From assembly GCF_001514205.1 (NCBI RefSeq), contig NZ_KQ948785.1, positions 54,908 to 118,907 on the forward strand: DNA of 64,000 bases, read 5' to 3'. Every line of letters begins with the position of its first letter. The stretch's first letter is position 1. Under the pieces are notes generated by a model. The model was given only the letters and a program-made list of their open reading frames with translations, made no database searches and had not been told where the DNA came from. Shown here in pieces: positions 31,363 to 39,164 of this stretch. The translations under genes were made by a program, and so were the position numbers. The DNA is from Streptomyces griseoruber (GTDB lineage Bacteria > Actinomycetota > Actinomycetes > Streptomycetales > Streptomycetaceae).

Positions 31363-32421
31363 TCACAGGTCCTGGGTCGGCCAGTCGAGGAGGCGGGCGC
31401 CGATGACGGCGGTCTGCAGGGTGTAGCGGTGCGCCGGGTCGGTGGGGTCGACGCCGGTGAGCTGGTGGATGCGTTCCAGCCGGTACGTCAGGGCGCGCAC
31501 GCTCAGCGACAGCCGGCGGGCGGCCTGGGCCGCGACGCAGCCCGAGTCGAAGTAGGCGGCGAGCGTGGCCAGTGGGGGCTCGGCGCCGCCGCGGGCGCTG
31601 GTCAGCGGGCCGAGGACGGCCTGGACCAGGTCGGCCATCGCCTGCCGGTCGCGGGTCAGGACGGGGTAGACGAGCAGGTCGGCGGTGCGCAGCACCGGGT
31701 CGGCCAGGCCCAGCCGCTCGGCGAGTTCCAGGGAGCCCCGGGCCTCCTCGTAGGACTGGACGACGCCGCCGGGGCCGGGCTGCGGGCGGCCGATCGCCAC
31801 CCGGCCGCCGCCGGTCGCGGTCCGCGCCTGCCGGGCGAAGACGGGCAGGATCTCGTCCCGGTGGCCGGGGGCGACACACACCAGCAGGCCGTCCTTGGTG
31901 GTCAGCAGCACCTCGCGGTCGCCGAACCGGGCGAGCAGCGTCCGCTCCACCGTCCGGGGCACCGGGTCGCCCTCGTCGTAGGCGACGGGGCCCTGGGCGA
32001 CGGCGACGGCGTGGGTCTGCGACAGACGCAGGCCGAAGCGTTCGGCGCGCTGCGCGAGGCGGCCGAGGTCGCTGCGGCCGTAGAGCAGGTCGTCGATGAA
32101 CTCCCGGCGGGCCGCCTCCTCCCGCCGTACGGCGAGCCGCTGGGCCCGCTCGTACCCCTCGGCCAGGGCGTCTATCACCTGCTGTACGGCGGCCAGGGTG
32201 CTGTCGGGGGAGCCGGGGGAGCCGGGCCGGACCGAGCGGGCGGCGGTCAGATGGGCGCTGACCAGGGCGCGCAGGCCGTGACCGGCGTCGGCGGCCCGTT
32301 CGCCGAGGGCGCGCCGCGACTCCAGCTCAGCCCGGGTCAGCCGACGGCCGGTGGCCGTGACCTCCGTCAGCAGCCGGGTGTAGCCGTCCAGGTACTGCTC
32401 GGGAATCTCCCCCGCCACCAC
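31363..32421 (-). CDS. PucR/CdaR-family transcriptional regulator
   Basis: The 352-residue protein has a central GGDEF-like GAF-type domain (ERFGLRLSQTHAVAVAQGP, GRVAIGRPQPGPGGV, YEEARGSLELAERLG). It ends in the PucR helix-turn-helix: LAAYFDSGCVAAQAARRLSL, then VRALTYRLERIHQLTG. Family members sense purine- or sugar-acid metabolites. It is a single gene; the neighbours do not reveal its ligand. It may control the ALF-repeat gene that diverges from it, but no direct evidence is seen. Confidence 0.88.
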   Translation of the reverse strand: MVAGEIPEQYLDGYTRLLTEVTATGRRLTRAELESRRALGERAADAGHGLRALVSAHLTAARSVRPGSPGSPDSTLAAVQQVIDALAEGYERAQRLAVRREEAARREFIDDLLYGRSDLGRLAQRAERFGLRLSQTHAVAVAQGPVAYDEGDPVPRTVERTLLARFGDREVLLTTKDGLLVCVAPGHRDEILPVFARQARTATGGGRVAIGRPQPGPGGVVQSYEEARGSLELAERLGLADPVLRTADLLVYPVLTRDRQAMADLVQAVLGPLTSARGGAEPPLATLAAYFDSGCVAAQAARRLSLSVRALTYRLERIHQLTGVDPTDPAHRYTLQTAVIGARLLDWPTQDL

Positions 32422-32501
32422 GCCCCCCGCGTTCGTGTTCCGGCAACGAACCGGCGGTCAAGAATGCCCGGTCCGCACAGTGCGCGGCGGTGTTCGATTC
32501 T

Positions 32502-32513
32502 GGAAGATCTTCC
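32502..32513. promoter_or_regulatory. GGAAGATCTTCC palindrome upstream of the ALF-repeat gene
   Basis: A perfect 12-bp palindrome lies 37 bases before the start of the secreted ALF-repeat protein and 81 bases from the divergent pucR start. It is a possible operator. Confidence 0.35.
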
Positions 32514-32550
32514 CGTCGGCACCAAGCCAATCAATCATGGGGGAACGACA

Positions 32551-33156
32551 ATGAGAGCTACCCGTGGGGCGCTCGCCCTCGCCGTGGGCGCGCTGACCCC
32601 GGCCCTGCTGCTCGCCTCGCCGTCCTTCGCGGCCACCGCCGCGGACGCGACGGCCGTCACGGCGTCGTCCTCGGCGTCCGCTTCGACCGCCGCCGAGGAC
32701 GCGTCGCCGTACGACTCGATGACGGAGGAGGAGCTGCGGATCGCGGTGCTGCGCATCCTCGCCGACGGGAGCGCGGGCAAGGCGGTGCGCAGGGAGGCCC
32801 AGGAGGCGCTCGACGGCACCGCCGACGATCTGCGCGCCTTCCTGAAGACGGGCCTCGCGCTCGCCCAGGACGAGGACAACAAGGTGGCGATCGCGCGGCT
32901 CCTCGCCGCCCCCGGCAGCGGGAAGGCCGTCCGCCGGGAGGCCGGCAAGGCCCTCGACGGGACCGCCGCGGACCGGGTGGCCTTCCTGACGACCGGTTAC
33001 CGGCTCGCCCAGGCCGAGGACGACCGGGTCGCCGTCGCGAAGATCCTCGCGCGCACCGACATCAGTGACGCCCTGCGCGCGGCGGCCCGGGCCGCCCTGG
33101 ACGGCACCCCGGAGGACCTGCGCCACTTCCTCGAGGTCGGCCAGTACGAGGTCTAG
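32551..33156 (+). CDS. Secreted ALF-repeat protein
   Basis: The 201-residue protein has an Ala-rich signal peptide (cleavage near SFAATA). Three to four short ALF repeats follow. They share the pattern of a variable helix, then KAVRREA, a short Ala-Leu-Asp-Gly-Thr segment, and FLxTG (GSAGKAVRREAQEALDGT, GSGKAVRREAGKALDGT, ISDALRAAARAALDGT). ALF repeats occur in secreted Streptomyces proteins of unknown role. It ends with the TAG contained in the palindromic element at 33153. Confidence 0.85.
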   Translation: MRATRGALALAVGALTPALLLASPSFAATAADATAVTASSSASASTAAEDASPYDSMTEEELRIAVLRILADGSAGKAVRREAQEALDGTADDLRAFLKTGLALAQDEDNKVAIARLLAAPGSGKAVRREAGKALDGTAADRVAFLTTGYRLAQAEDDRVAVAKILARTDISDALRAAARAALDGTPEDLRHFLEVGQYEV

Positions 33157-33321
33157 TGCCGCGGCAGGCAACGTTCGCCCCGTCGCGACGCCCGGCACGC
33201 ACTCTCGCCGCACCGGCCGAAAGCCCAAGTACGTCCAGTACGAGGACTTCCGGCCGGCACGCCGAGAGCACGCACCGGACGCCGCTCCTTGACGGGCAGA
33301 CGTTGCCTGCCGCGGCACTGG
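33153..33321. mobile_element. 169-bp imperfect palindromic element, copy 2 (inverted)
   Basis: This is the reverse complement of copy 1 (9910-10078). The two differences I find are CTGG for CTAG at the right end and one base in the arm next to it. The left CTAG supplies the ALF-repeat gene's stop codon. The near identity of the copies 23 kb apart indicates recent movement or ongoing homogenisation. Confidence 0.75.
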
Positions 33322-33342
33322 CCGGGTGTCCGGCCGGATCGT

Positions 33343-33756
33343 CTAGCCCTGCTGCTGGGCGATGTTGACCAGCCAGGTGATGCCGAAGCGGTCCGTGCAC
33401 ATGCCGAAGACATCGCCCCACATCTGCTTGTCCAGCGGGACGGACACCTCGGCCCCGGCGGACAGCTTCTCCCAGTAGCCGCGCAGTTCGGCGTCGTCGT
33501 CGCCGCTCACGCTCACGGAGACGTTGCCGCCGGGGCTGTACTCCATCCCCGGCGGGGTGTCGGCTCCCATGAGGGTGAAGCCGTTCGGGGCCTCCAGCAT
33601 GCCGTGCATGATCTGGTCCGCCTGCGGGGTGCCCGCCTGGCCGAACTCGCCGAAGGTGCTCAGCGTCAGCGTGCCGCCGAAGACGTCCTTGTAGTGCTCC
33701 AGCGCCGTCCGGGCGTCGCCGTTGAAGCTGAGGTACGGGTTGAGTCGCGAGGCCAT
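33343..33756 (-). CDS. VOC/PhnB-like family protein
   Basis: The 137-residue protein starts MASRLNPYLSFNGDARTALE, with the PhnB-type YKDVFGGTLTLSTFGE. It ends with the DRFGITWLVNIA strand. It belongs to the 3-demethylubiquinone methyltransferase-like/glyoxalase superfamily. Metal ligands are not conserved clearly. Function unknown; single gene. Confidence 0.88.
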   Translation of the reverse strand: MASRLNPYLSFNGDARTALEHYKDVFGGTLTLSTFGEFGQAGTPQADQIMHGMLEAPNGFTLMGADTPPGMEYSPGGNVSVSVSGDDDAELRGYWEKLSAGAEVSVPLDKQMWGDVFGMCTDRFGITWLVNIAQQQG

Positions 33757-33824
33757 CGCAACCTCCTGGGGAGCGAGAGGGGAACAGGGATGGTCAAACG
33801 GGACAAATGGTCACCGTGTGGAGC

Positions 33825-34031
33825 CTAGCGTTCCGCGAGCGTGTCGGCGACGAGGGCGTTGGCGTGGCCGTGCCCCAGTCCGTGCTCGGACTTCAGCCAG
33901 TTCACGAGTTCCATGTGCCGGGTCAGGGGTGCGGAGCGGATGAGGTCCTTCCACTCCGCGATCGGCCGGCCGTACTTCTTCTCGATGGAGGGGAAGTAGG
34001 AGGCGGGGCCCTTGGCTGCGGCGGCGGTCAT
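33825..34031 (-). CDS. DUF4287 small protein
   Basis: The 68-residue protein reads YFPSIEKKYGRPIAEW, then LVNWLKSEHGLGHGHANALV. This is the DUF4287 pattern, often the N-terminal half of larger DUF4287-DUF5655 proteins; only the DUF4287 half is present here. It has no visible nucleotide-binding or catalytic motif. Confidence 0.85.
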   Translation of the reverse strand: MTAAAAKGPASYFPSIEKKYGRPIAEWKDLIRSAPLTRHMELVNWLKSEHGLGHGHANALVADTLAER

Positions 34032-34118
34032 GGTGGCGCTCCCGTCGGGGGTCGGTGGTGTCGCTCGTTCCGACCGGGGGACGGGAGGGAAGTCATCGGC
34101 AGGTGAATGTGATCTGCG

Positions 34119-34514
34119 TCACATCGCTAGGAGTGGTGGGGGGAGCCACCCCTGCTGGACGGCGCGCACCCCCGCCTCGAAGCGGCTGCGGGCACCGAGG
34201 CGGTCCATCAGCTCGGAGGCGATGCGGCGGGCCGTGCGGTGGGACACCCCGAGCCGCTTGGCGATCGTCTCGTCCGTGTGCCCCTCGGCCGGCAGCCGCA
34301 GGGCGGTCGCCTGCTGGCCGGTGAGGTCGCCCGTGTCCGGTTCGACCTGCGCGTACGTCAGCCTGCCGTCGGACAGCGTGCCGTAGATCGACACGTCGCC
34401 CGTGCACGAGGCGGCGGCCTGCGCGGTCCCGCCGGTGACGGTGACCAGCCCGAGGGAGAGCGCGCCGACGGCGAGGGCGGCGGAGGTACGGCGCACGGCG
34501 TTGCCCAGCGTCAT
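34119..34514 (-). CDS. Chimeric protein: signal peptide plus secreted fragment fused to LuxR HTH
   Basis: The 131-residue protein starts at ATG 34514 with a Sec signal peptide (SAALAVGALSLGLVTVTGG, cleavage near AQAAAS). A fragment CTGDVSIYGTLSDGRLTYAQ resembles tachylectin-type secreted proteins. From residue 63 the sequence becomes a LuxR helix-turn-helix: LTGQQATALRLPAEGHTDET, LGVSHRTARRI, LMDRLGARSRFEAGVRAV. An export signal and a DNA-binding domain in one chain make little sense, so this looks like a deletion-fusion of two genes. Either domain might still be made if an internal start is used. Confidence 0.6.
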   Translation of the reverse strand: MTLGNAVRRTSAALAVGALSLGLVTVTGGTAQAAASCTGDVSIYGTLSDGRLTYAQVEPDTGDLTGQQATALRLPAEGHTDETIAKRLGVSHRTARRIASELMDRLGARSRFEAGVRAVQQGWLPPPLLAM

Positions 34515-34674
34515 GAGGGTGCTCCTGCGGTGTGTGAAGTCGAGCGGGCGCCGGCACACCCCGGCCCCGGACAGCTGCCCCGCAGGTGCAGCTGTGAGGG
34601 TTGGTGCGGGTGTGGCGCCCGGTGGCAGGAACTACTCTCGTCGCAGGTCACGGGGGTGGGAAGGGAGATCGGCT

Positions 34675-34704
34675 GGACGCAACCGGCCCTGGCCCGTTGC
34701 GTCC
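34675..34704 (+). promoter_or_regulatory. Inverted repeat upstream of trpF
   Basis: The perfect 9-base arms GGACGCAAC and GTTGCGTCC flank 12 bases, 71 bases before the trpF start. It could be an operator or a leader hairpin. No tryptophan-rich leader peptide is visible nearby. Confidence 0.4.
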
Positions 34705-34775
34705 TGACGGGCCGTCCATGGCGCTCGCCGGCCCGGGGTCGCCGTCAGCGTGCGGGATGGGGCAGGCTGGGGGCC

Positions 34776-35393
34776 GTGAGCAACTCCAGTGACTCCCTTT
34801 TCGTCAAGATCTGCGGTCTGCGGACCGAGCGGGACGTCGACACGGCCGTCGAGGCGGGAGCCGACGCCATCGGGTTCGTGTTCTCGGCCAGCCCGCGCCG
34901 GATCGACGCCGCCACGGCCGCGCGGCTCGCCCGGCGGGTGCCCGCGCACATCCTGACGGTCGGCGTGTTCCGCGCCGAACCCCTCGACGACGTACGGTCC
35001 CTGGCCGTCGAGTCCGGCGTCCGGGCCGTCCAGCTGCACGGCCCGGAGGACCGGGGCTACTACGACGAACTCGCTGCGGGCGACTGGACGCTGATCCGGG
35101 CCGCCGCCTTCGGCGACTCCGTGCCGCGCTGCGGGGAACTCGGCGAGGACATGCTGCTGCTCGACGCCCCGGTGCCGGGGTCCGGGGTCGCCTGGGACTG
35201 GTCCCGGTGGACCCCGGCCGGCTCCGGGGCGAAGTGGCTGCTCGCCGGCGGGCTCACCCCGGACAACGTCCGGGACGCCGTCGCCGCCACCCGGCCCTGG
35301 GGCGTCGACGTCTCCAGCGGGGTGGAGAGCAGCCGGGGCGTGAAGGATCCCGCCCTCATCACGGCCTTCGTGAAGGCGGCCCGCGGCGGCTGA
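34776..35393 (+). CDS. trpF: Phosphoribosylanthranilate isomerase
   Basis: The 205-residue TIM barrel starts at GTG 34776. The catalytic Cys is in FVKICGL near the N-terminus and the catalytic Asp in MLLLDAPVPGSG. Phosphate-binding loops are LAGGLTPDNVRDAV and GVDVSSGVESSRGVKD. It converts phosphoribosylanthranilate to CdRP in tryptophan synthesis. Most Streptomyces use PriA (bifunctional HisA/TrpF) instead, so a separate trpF is notable. It is isolated from other trp genes. Confidence 0.92.
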   Translation: MSNSSDSLFVKICGLRTERDVDTAVEAGADAIGFVFSASPRRIDAATAARLARRVPAHILTVGVFRAEPLDDVRSLAVESGVRAVQLHGPEDRGYYDELAAGDWTLIRAAAFGDSVPRCGELGEDMLLLDAPVPGSGVAWDWSRWTPAGSGAKWLLAGGLTPDNVRDAVAATRPWGVDVSSGVESSRGVKDPALITAFVKAARGG

Positions 35394-35412
35394 GGGCGGT
35401 AATCCCCGGGCG

Positions 35413-36306
35413 TCAGCCCAGGGCTCGGGCGGCCATGTCCGGGAGGTCGCTCGTCATGCCGTCCGCTCCCCAGCCGGCGACCTCCCGGGCCGCCGACGCG
35501 GTGTTGACCACCCAGGGGACGGTCTCCAGCGGCTTGCCGTGCGCGCCCTTGAGCGCGTGCACGGCGGCCACGAAGTCGCCGGAGACCTGCCGGTAGTCGG
35601 GGTTGACCTGGTCGGCGTAGGCCGCGTACCCGCGCAGGGCCGAGGCCGACGGCCGTGCGGTGACCAGCACGGACGTCTTCAGCTCCGGCCGTTTCCGGTG
35701 GATCGTCCGGACGGCGTTCGTGCCGAAGCTCATGACGGTCAGCCGGTGGTCGACATGGCTGCCGTCCAGCCAGCCCTTGCGGGCGAGCACGTCGAGGATG
35801 TCGCCCTCGATGCCCGGATGCAGGTCCGGCTGCTTGATCTCCAGCAGCAGGCTCTGGCCGTTGCGGTCCAGCCGGTCGAGGGTCTGGCCGAGGGTCGGGA
35901 TGCGGGTGCCCGCGAACCGGGCCCCCATCCAACTGCCCGCGTCGAGCCGGGCCAGTTCGGCCGCGGTGAAGTCGCCGACGGGGCGGTCCGCGCGGGACGG
36001 GAACACCGACTCGACGTTCGTCGTCCGCCTGAGGTCCCGGTCGTGCAGCAGGACCAGCTCACCGTCCCTGGTGCGCTGCACATCGGTCTCCACCCAGTCG
36101 ATGCCGAGCGCGTCGGCCTTGTCGAAGGACGGCAGGGTGTTCTCCGGCGCGTACCCGGCGGCGCCGCGATGGCCGCTGATCCGCGGGCGGTTCTCGGCGG
36201 CTGCGGCGGCAGCGGTGGCCGTGGCGGTCGGGACGGCCGCGGGGACGAGCAGGAAGGCGGCGGTGCTCAGGGCGACGGCGGTCGCGGCTGCGGTGCGTGA
36301 GCGCAT
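35413..36306 (-). CDS. Secreted glycerophosphodiester phosphodiesterase
   Basis: The 297-residue protein has an Ala-rich signal peptide of about 37 residues. The GDPD catalytic block reads ISGHRGAAGYAPENTLPSF with the His/Arg pair, followed by WVETDVQRTRDGELVLLHDR and the second catalytic His. LLLEIKQPD and a final TSDLPD complete the domain. It hydrolyses deacylated phospholipids to glycerol-3-phosphate outside the cell. Homologues in Streptomyces (GlpQ type) are phosphate-regulated, but I found no convincing PHO box upstream. Confidence 0.92.
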   Translation of the reverse strand: MRSRTAAATAVALSTAAFLLVPAAVPTATATAAAAAAENRPRISGHRGAAGYAPENTLPSFDKADALGIDWVETDVQRTRDGELVLLHDRDLRRTTNVESVFPSRADRPVGDFTAAELARLDAGSWMGARFAGTRIPTLGQTLDRLDRNGQSLLLEIKQPDLHPGIEGDILDVLARKGWLDGSHVDHRLTVMSFGTNAVRTIHRKRPELKTSVLVTARPSASALRGYAAYADQVNPDYRQVSGDFVAAVHALKGAHGKPLETVPWVVNTASAAREVAGWGADGMTSDLPDMAARALG

Positions 36307-36679
36307 GGGGGTTCCTTTCGCCGGCCCCGGCGGGGGACGGCAGGCAGTGGGGCACTGAACTCGGACGCCCTCGACGCCCTCGACGCCCTCCGGAACCGGG
36401 TCCGGACGCGCGCGTCGCCGCGCCCGGAGGAGAGGCGCAGAGGAGGGGAAGAGGGGGAAGGGGCAAAGGGTGCAGGGAACGAAGGGGAGAGGAAGTGGGG
36501 ACGGCGAGCCCCGCCCGATCACCGCGGACGGATGCCCGGCCCCGGGCCCCTTCACGTCCGAGTCTGGTCGCGCCGCGAGCCCGGCGCCGATTCTTGCTGG
36601 TCCGATCGAGGCGGCCGGGTGCCCCGGGGCCGCCCGCACCGGCTCCCGGACAGGGACGGGACGGCCGTAAGGTGGAGGC
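36307..36679. other. Intergenic region without a gene
   Basis: The 373 bases between the divergent GDPD and HxlR genes hold three CGACGCCCT tandem units (about 36363-36390) and a purine-rich tract at about 36425-36500 (GAGGGGAAGAGGG-type). I see no ORF with sensible codon use. The promoters of both genes must lie here. Confidence 0.6.
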
Positions 36680-37072
36680 ATGGCAGCAACTGAGACGGCG
36701 CTCGGGGACCGGCTGCGGCTCGCCGGCGGCGACGCGATGTGCCCGCAGCGCGGCGCCCTGGAGCACCTCACCAGCCGCTGGGGCACCCTCGTCCTGATCG
36801 CGCTGCTCGACCGCCCCTACCGCTTCAGCGAACTGCGCCGGGAGATCGGCAGGGTCAGCGAGAAGATGCTGACCCAGACCCTCCAGACGCTGGAACGCGA
36901 CGGCATGGTCCACCGCGACGCCAAGCCGGTGATCCCGCCCCGCGTCGACTACTCCCTCACGGACCTCGGCCGCGAGGCCGCCGAACAGGTCCGCGCCCTC
37001 GCGTGCTGGACGGACCTGCGGATGGCGGCCATCGAGAAGGCCCGCCAGGAGTACGACGCGGCGAAGGCCTGA
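36680..37072 (+). CDS. HxlR-family transcriptional regulator
   Basis: The 130-residue winged-helix protein carries the HxlR pattern: AMCPQRGALEHLTSRWGTLV, RFSELRREIGRVSEKMLTQT, then LERDGMV and VDYSLTDLGRE. The Cys before PQRG is the redox-sensing position in this family (HypR-like). It precedes the VOC gene at 37164 and likely controls it. Confidence 0.9.
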   Translation: MAATETALGDRLRLAGGDAMCPQRGALEHLTSRWGTLVLIALLDRPYRFSELRREIGRVSEKMLTQTLQTLERDGMVHRDAKPVIPPRVDYSLTDLGREAAEQVRALACWTDLRMAAIEKARQEYDAAKA

Positions 37073-37163
37073 GGCCGCGGCGGCCGGGATCTCCTGCGGG
37101 GGCGGGCCGACCGGTCAGTTTTGGAGAAGCCTCCCGCACCGGGTCGCGGCTAGCGTGAAGGCC

Positions 37164-37574
37164 ATGGACATCACCATTCACACGACCTTCCTCCCGCACG
37201 ACGACCCGGACGCGTCCCTGGCGTTCTACCGCGACGTCCTCGCCTTCGAGGTCCGCAGTGACGTGGGACAGGGCAAGATGCGCTGGATCACGGTCGGCCC
37301 CGTCGGGCAGCCCGGAACGTCCATCCTGCTGGCCCCGCCCGCCGCCGACCCCGGCGTCACCGAGGCCGAGCGCCGCACCATCGCCGAGATGATGGCCAAG
37401 GGCACCTACGGCTGGATCCTGCTCGCCACCCCGGACCTCGACGGCACCTTCGAGAAGGTCACCGCCGGGGGCGCCGAGGTCGTCCAGGAGCCGACCGAGC
37501 AGCCGTACGGCATCCGCGACTGCGCCTTCCGCGATCCCGCGGGCAACCTGATCCGCATCCAGGAACTGCGCTGA
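37164..37574 (+). CDS. VOC family (glyoxalase-like) protein
   Basis: The 136-residue protein starts MDITIHTTFLPHDDPDASLA; a GTG three codons earlier is an alternative. FYRDVLAFEVRSDV, KMRWITVGP and the C-terminal CAFRDPAGNLIRIQEL mark it as a vicinal-oxygen-chelate protein. Related genes are usually paired with an AraC regulator; here the following AraC gene is truncated. Confidence 0.9.
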   Translation: MDITIHTTFLPHDDPDASLAFYRDVLAFEVRSDVGQGKMRWITVGPVGQPGTSILLAPPAADPGVTEAERRTIAEMMAKGTYGWILLATPDLDGTFEKVTAGGAEVVQEPTEQPYGIRDCAFRDPAGNLIRIQELR

Positions 37575-37600
37575 GCCGTAGCCGAGAAGGGGGGTCCGCC

Positions 37601-37879
37601 ATGTGTCACCCGGGATGGCGGCGCGCGCTTCTCGCGGCGCGGCGCCTGAGCGACCTCGCGCGGCTGCGCCGGGTCCGGGACCGGATCGACCGGGAGTACG
37701 CGCGACCGCTGGACGTCCTGGCGCTCGCCGCCGCCGCGGACATGCCGGCCGGGCTGCTCAGCCGTGAGTTCACGCACGCCTACGGTGCGTCACCGTACGC
37801 CTACCTGCTGAAGCGTCGTGCCGAACGCGCGACGGCCGCCGGGCTCTGCCGAGAGCCCGGGAGAGGAGACCGGTCATGA
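37601..37879 (+). pseudogene. AraC-family regulator truncated after the first HTH helix pair
   Basis: The 92-codon frame begins like the usual HTH region, RLRRVRDRIDREYARPLDVL, followed by EFTHAYGASPYAYLLKRRAE. After RAE it should continue into the second HTH, but it switches to AAGLCREPGRG and stops. The second half is not present in other frames. The TGA overlaps the DUF1801 start (ATGA), suggesting a deletion joined the two genes. Confidence 0.7.
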
Positions 37880-38319
37880 AGGAGACCCAGACGTACGACG
37901 GGTTCACCCCGGAGGAACGCGCCGCGATGAAGGAGCGCGCGAAGGAGCTCAAGACGTCCGCGCGGCGCGGCTCGCGCGGCGCCAAGGCGGACACGGAGGG
38001 TGAGGTCCTCGCGAAGATCGCCGAGATGCCGGAGGCGGACCGGGCCCTCGCCGAGCGGATCCACGCCCTCGTCCGGGCGGAGGCACCGGGTCTCGTGCCG
38101 AAGCTCTGGTACGGGATGCCGGCCTACGCCCGGGACGGCAAGGTCGTCTGCTTCTTCCAGAGCGCGCAGAAGTTCAAGTCGCGGTACGCCACGCTCGGCT
38201 TCAACGACGCGGCGCGCCTCGACGAGGGCGGCATGTGGCCCACGGCCTTCGCCCTGACGGAGCCGACCGCCGCCGACGAGGAGCTGATCGGCGCGCTCAT
38301 CAGACGGGCGGTGGGCTGA
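37876..38319 (+). CDS. DUF1801 family protein
   Basis: The 147-residue protein has a charged N-terminal helix (GFTPEERAAMKERAKELK) and the DUF1801 core LVPKLWYGMPAYARDGKVVC with FFQSAQKFKSRYATLGF. The family resembles YdhG-like proteins of unknown role. Its start overlaps the truncated AraC stop. Confidence 0.88.
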   Translation: MKETQTYDGFTPEERAAMKERAKELKTSARRGSRGAKADTEGEVLAKIAEMPEADRALAERIHALVRAEAPGLVPKLWYGMPAYARDGKVVCFFQSAQKFKSRYATLGFNDAARLDEGGMWPTAFALTEPTAADEELIGALIRRAVG

Positions 38320-38375
38320 GAAAGGCCGGAGCGCGAGGAGGGGGCGGGAGCGAGGACGGTCAGGAGCGAGGGCGG

Positions 38376-39011
38376 TCAGGAGCGGGCCGTGGTGGGTTCC
38401 TCGGCCGGGCGAATCGCGGGACGGGCCGGGGCCTGCCCGTTCGACGCGAAAGCGGAGCCCGGCAGGGCAAGGGCGGTGAGCTGTCGGGCCACGGCCGGGA
38501 CGCGGGCCGCGCGGTACAGGACCACGCAACCGAGGTAACCGCCCAGCGTGTTGACGAGCAGGTCGGTGGTGTCCGTCAGCCGGGCGTTGTTCACGACGAC
38601 GTACATCAGGAGCTGGGTCAGCTCGATCGCGAGGCTCACCGCGGCGGTGACGGCGGTGACCCGCCCCTTGGAGCCGATCCGGGCCGTCATCAGCGGGAGC
38701 AGCACGCCGAGCGGCATCGTCAGGATCACGTTGGCGACGATGCTGGGGTCGGGGCTGGGCGCCGGGATCCAGTTGATCTGGTTGGTCCAGGGCATCAGGT
38801 TGGCGTACTCGCCGTAGGTCACGACGATCGGGAAGAGCGTGAGGGTGAGGACGCCGACCGCGTACCCGGCGGCCAGTATCCGGGTCACCGCGTGCCGCCC
38901 GGTCCAGCCGGCCCGGCCCCGCCGTGCGCGCAGCGCCACCAGCAGGCCGAACGCGGCCAGCAGGGGCCCCAGCACGGTCGTGGCACCGATCTCGAAGTGG
39001 ACGTTGCCCAT
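38376..39011 (-). CDS. VanZ-like family membrane protein
   Basis: The 211-residue protein has five predicted membrane helices. The VanZ motifs are NLMPW, NVILTMPLGVLLPL, SLAIELTQLL and DTTDLLVNTLGGYLG. Members are linked to envelope or teicoplanin tolerance. It is divergent from the histidine kinase gene at 39165, with 153 bases between, so the two-component system may regulate it. Confidence 0.88.
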   Translation of the reverse strand: MGNVHFEIGATTVLGPLLAAFGLLVALRARRGRAGWTGRHAVTRILAAGYAVGVLTLTLFPIVVTYGEYANLMPWTNQINWIPAPSPDPSIVANVILTMPLGVLLPLMTARIGSKGRVTAVTAAVSLAIELTQLLMYVVVNNARLTDTTDLLVNTLGGYLGCVVLYRAARVPAVARQLTALALPGSAFASNGQAPARPAIRPAEEPTTARS

Positions 39012-39164
39012 GGTGAACTCCTCGGCGGGGAAGGGTGGTTGCCGGATGACGTCCGGCGGTCACGCTCACCCTCCACCGGCGCACCGGGGCGACGGATCTT
39101 GCGAAAGTCCGATCTTCCGCGGAGCACTACGACTTTTGGCCGACCCCGCGGCTACGCTCCCGGC

